Assembly (NCBI GenBank): GCA_016199405.1
Contig: JACQGS010000247.1
Span: 1-6,416, forward strand
Length of the DNA stretch: 6,416 nt
Source of the DNA: Chloroflexota bacterium
GTDB taxonomy: Bacteria; Chloroflexota; Anaerolineae; UBA4142
Direction of reading: 5' to 3'
Within the stretch, counting starts at the first letter, position 1; each line of letters starts with the position of its first letter. The notes below the pieces were generated by a model. The model was not told where the DNA came from. It made no database searches and was given only the letters and a program-made list of their open reading frames with translations. This document shows, in pieces, positions 5,451-6,416 of the stretch. A program made the translations under genes and the position numbers.

Positions 5451-5462
5451 AACCTCCGCCTT

Positions 5463-6086
5463 ATGACTGTGACATCCTTTGTTTCTCCGCCGGAACGTTT
5501 AGCGCCGGCTCCGCCGCTCCCGCCGGAACGATTTGCCCCGCGCGCCCGCCGATCGTTGTGGCGGCGCGCGGTGCGTGAAGCCATAGAGACGATCGCGCTG
5601 ACGCTCGTGGCGTTTTTTCTGATACGGTTGGCGATTCAAAATTTTCGTATCGAAGGCGCGAGCATGGAGCCGAATTTCCATGACGGGCAGTTTTTGATCG
5701 TCAACAAATTAGTTTATCAATGGGGCAAGCCCGAGCGCGGCGACGTGCTGGTTTTTATTTTTCCCAACGAGCCCTCCCGCGATTTTATAAAGCGTGTGAT
5801 CGGCGTGCCGGGCGACCGCGTCTTGGTCGCGCATGGCCGCGTGCAGGTCAACGGCGAATGGCTCGAAGAGCCGTATCAGCCCAACCTAGGCTCGTACTCA
5901 TTTGAGCCGGCGGTTGTCGGCGACGGTGAATTGTTCGTGCTCGGCGATAATCGAAATTATTCCAGCGACTCGCACACGTGGGGAATGTTGCCGCGCCAAA
6001 ATGTGATCGGCAAGGCGTGGCTTTCGTATTGGCCCCCCGAACAGGTCGGGTGGGTGCCGCAATATTCCCTCGCCTCGGCAAAATAA
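5463..6086 (+). CDS. lepB: Signal peptidase I
   Basis: This 207-residue enzyme cuts signal peptides from exported proteins on the outer face of the membrane (Ser/Lys dyad protease, family S26). It has a Pro/Arg-rich cytoplasmic head (1-37), one membrane helix (about 38-58), then FRIEGASMEP with nucleophile S67, the box RGDVLVF (92-98), DFIKRVIGVPGD with general base K110, VNGEWLEEPY (129-138) and the closing box GDNRNYSSDS (161-170) before WGMLP. All family boxes are present, in order, and the length suits the short single-anchor type. ATG 5463 is preferred. A GTG at 5412 and an ATG at 5439 are in frame, but both lie upstream of the predicted transcription start, and the 5412 version would run through the promoter. 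No Shine-Dalgarno precedes 5463, so a near-leaderless mRNA is inferred. It does not process the three lipoproteins here, which need signal peptidase II. Confidence 0.93.
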   Translation: MTVTSFVSPPERLAPAPPLPPERFAPRARRSLWRRAVREAIETIALTLVAFFLIRLAIQNFRIEGASMEPNFHDGQFLIVNKLVYQWGKPERGDVLVFIFPNEPSRDFIKRVIGVPGDRVLVAHGRVQVNGEWLEEPYQPNLGSYSFEPAVVGDGELFVLGDNRNYSSDSHTWGMLPRQNVIGKAWLSYWPPEQVGWVPQYSLASAK

Positions 6087-6103
6087 CTCGTAAGCGTTCA
6101 GGC

Positions 6104-6185
6104 GTCATTGCGAGGAGCGTAGTTTGCGACGAAGCAATCTCGATTCCAAGTTGGAGATTGCTTCGCACAAAACGCTCGCAATGAC
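6104..6185. repeat. Interspersed-type palindromic repeat after lepB
   Basis: An 82-base imperfect palindrome: GTCATTGCGAG (6104-6114) pairs with CTCGCAATGAC (6175-6185) and CGAAGCAATCTC (6130-6141) pairs with GAGATTGCTTCG (6154-6165), with a 12-base loop. The unpaired middle segments differ in length (15 and 9 bases). The pattern GTCATTGCGAGGAGCG...CGAAGCAATCTC is a dispersed repeat I have seen in intergenic DNA of many bacterial genomes. It is probably a non-autonomous, MITE- or REP-like element; the 18 bases before it after lepB hold nothing else. Confidence 0.75.
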
Positions 6186-6193
6186 AGAGTCAC

Positions 6194-6222
6194 AAAAGGG
6201 CGAGCCGTCGGCTCGCCCTTTT
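6194..6222. terminator. Strong bidirectional intrinsic terminator
   Basis: AAAAGGGCGAGCC (6194-6206), loop GTC, GGCTCGCCCTTTT (6210-6222): a perfect stem with an A tract on one side and T tract on the other. It ends lepB transcription on the plus strand and the ATP-grasp gene on the minus strand, whose stop is 14 bases beyond. Confidence 0.9.
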
Positions 6223-6236
6223 ACTTACGTGAGACT

Positions 6237-6416
6237 TTATTTCCCCGCAGGATTCCGCGCGAGCGCGGCACGAATAATTTGTTCCACAAAGCCGCGATGT
6301 CCTGCCGAGTCGTTCAGCAAGATATAATCGGCGCTGCCGGGCTCATCGGGAGCATAAAAGACGCCGCAATTCGGATTGATTTCGAGCAAATAGATTTCTC
6401 CGCGCGCGTTCATCCG
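6237..6416 (-). CDS. ATP-grasp protein, D-Ala-D-Ala ligase-like, 3' end only
   Basis: The last 59 codons of a minus-strand gene whose 5' part lies outside the window. Read from the edge it gives RGEIYLLEINPNCGVFY, then APDEPGSADYILLND and a helical tail ending NPAGK. The E-I-N-P-N motif (E12 and N14 of the fragment) is the metal-binding pair that closes the ATP site of ATP-grasp enzymes; in D-alanine-D-alanine ligases the matching segment is E-I-N-x-x-P-G. The PNCGVFY-x-P-x-x-x-G-S-A-D pattern fits a D-Ala-D-Ala-ligase-like subgroup without an assigned substrate, so ligation of two D-alanines should not be assumed. No start is visible. It is convergent with lepB and shares the terminator at 6194-6222. 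Confidence 0.75.
   Translation of the reverse strand, partial: RMNARGEIYLLEINPNCGVFYAPDEPGSADYILLNDSAGHRGFVEQIIRAALARNPAGK

Noticed and set aside
5412..5462. Extended lepB start at GTG 5412 or ATG 5439
   Set aside because: Both starts are upstream of the predicted transcription start, the GTG version would translate through a perfect TATAAT promoter, and neither has a good ribosome site.

Overview
The window looks like chromosomal DNA from a fairly GC-rich, probably monoderm-like bacterium. My best guess is the phylum Chloroflexota (Anaerolineae-like). The reasons are three consecutive lipoproteins that start with a lipobox plus CAAPTPTP and a long Pro/Thr linker of the PPTATP type, a TolB-like propeller on such a linker, and a short single-anchor signal peptidase I. 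No rRNA, tRNA, CRISPR array, transposase or defence genes were found.

Layout. At 1-406 (+) is the 3' end of a spermidine-synthase-like gene. It converges on a run of five minus-strand genes, read right to left: an unrecognised four-helix membrane protein (5310-4201), an isoprenylcysteine-methyltransferase-like membrane protein (4003-3473), a lipoprotein carrying a PEBP (YbhB/YbcL) domain (3450-2737), a small lipoprotein with an unnamed C-terminal domain (2675-2076), and a six-bladed TolB/PD40 propeller lipoprotein that ends in the same unnamed domain (1976-477). Short gaps (22, 61 and 99 bases) and strong Shine-Dalgarno sites suggest the last four are co-transcribed. The 197-base gap before the methyltransferase holds what looks like a decayed fragment of a LolD/MacB-type ABC transporter ATPase.

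A divergent promoter region (about 5311-5462) has two good sigma70-like promoters back to back. The minus-strand one serves the membrane protein and possibly the whole run. The plus-strand one serves lepB (5463-6086). The lepB promoter sits so close to the best ATG that the mRNA would be almost leaderless. After lepB come a dispersed-type palindromic repeat (6104-6185) and a strong hairpin terminator (6194-6222) with A and T tracts on its two sides, so it can work in both directions. The window closes with the 3' end of a minus-strand ATP-grasp (D-Ala-D-Ala ligase-like) gene (6237-6416).

How the genes work together. Most products act at or outside the membrane: three surface lipoproteins, two membrane proteins and the signal peptidase. 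I see no single pathway. The most notable points are the uncharacterised domain shared by two neighbouring lipoproteins, the ABC-ATPase relic fused in frame to the methyltransferase start, and the near-leaderless lepB. I did not find a convincing new multi-gene system.
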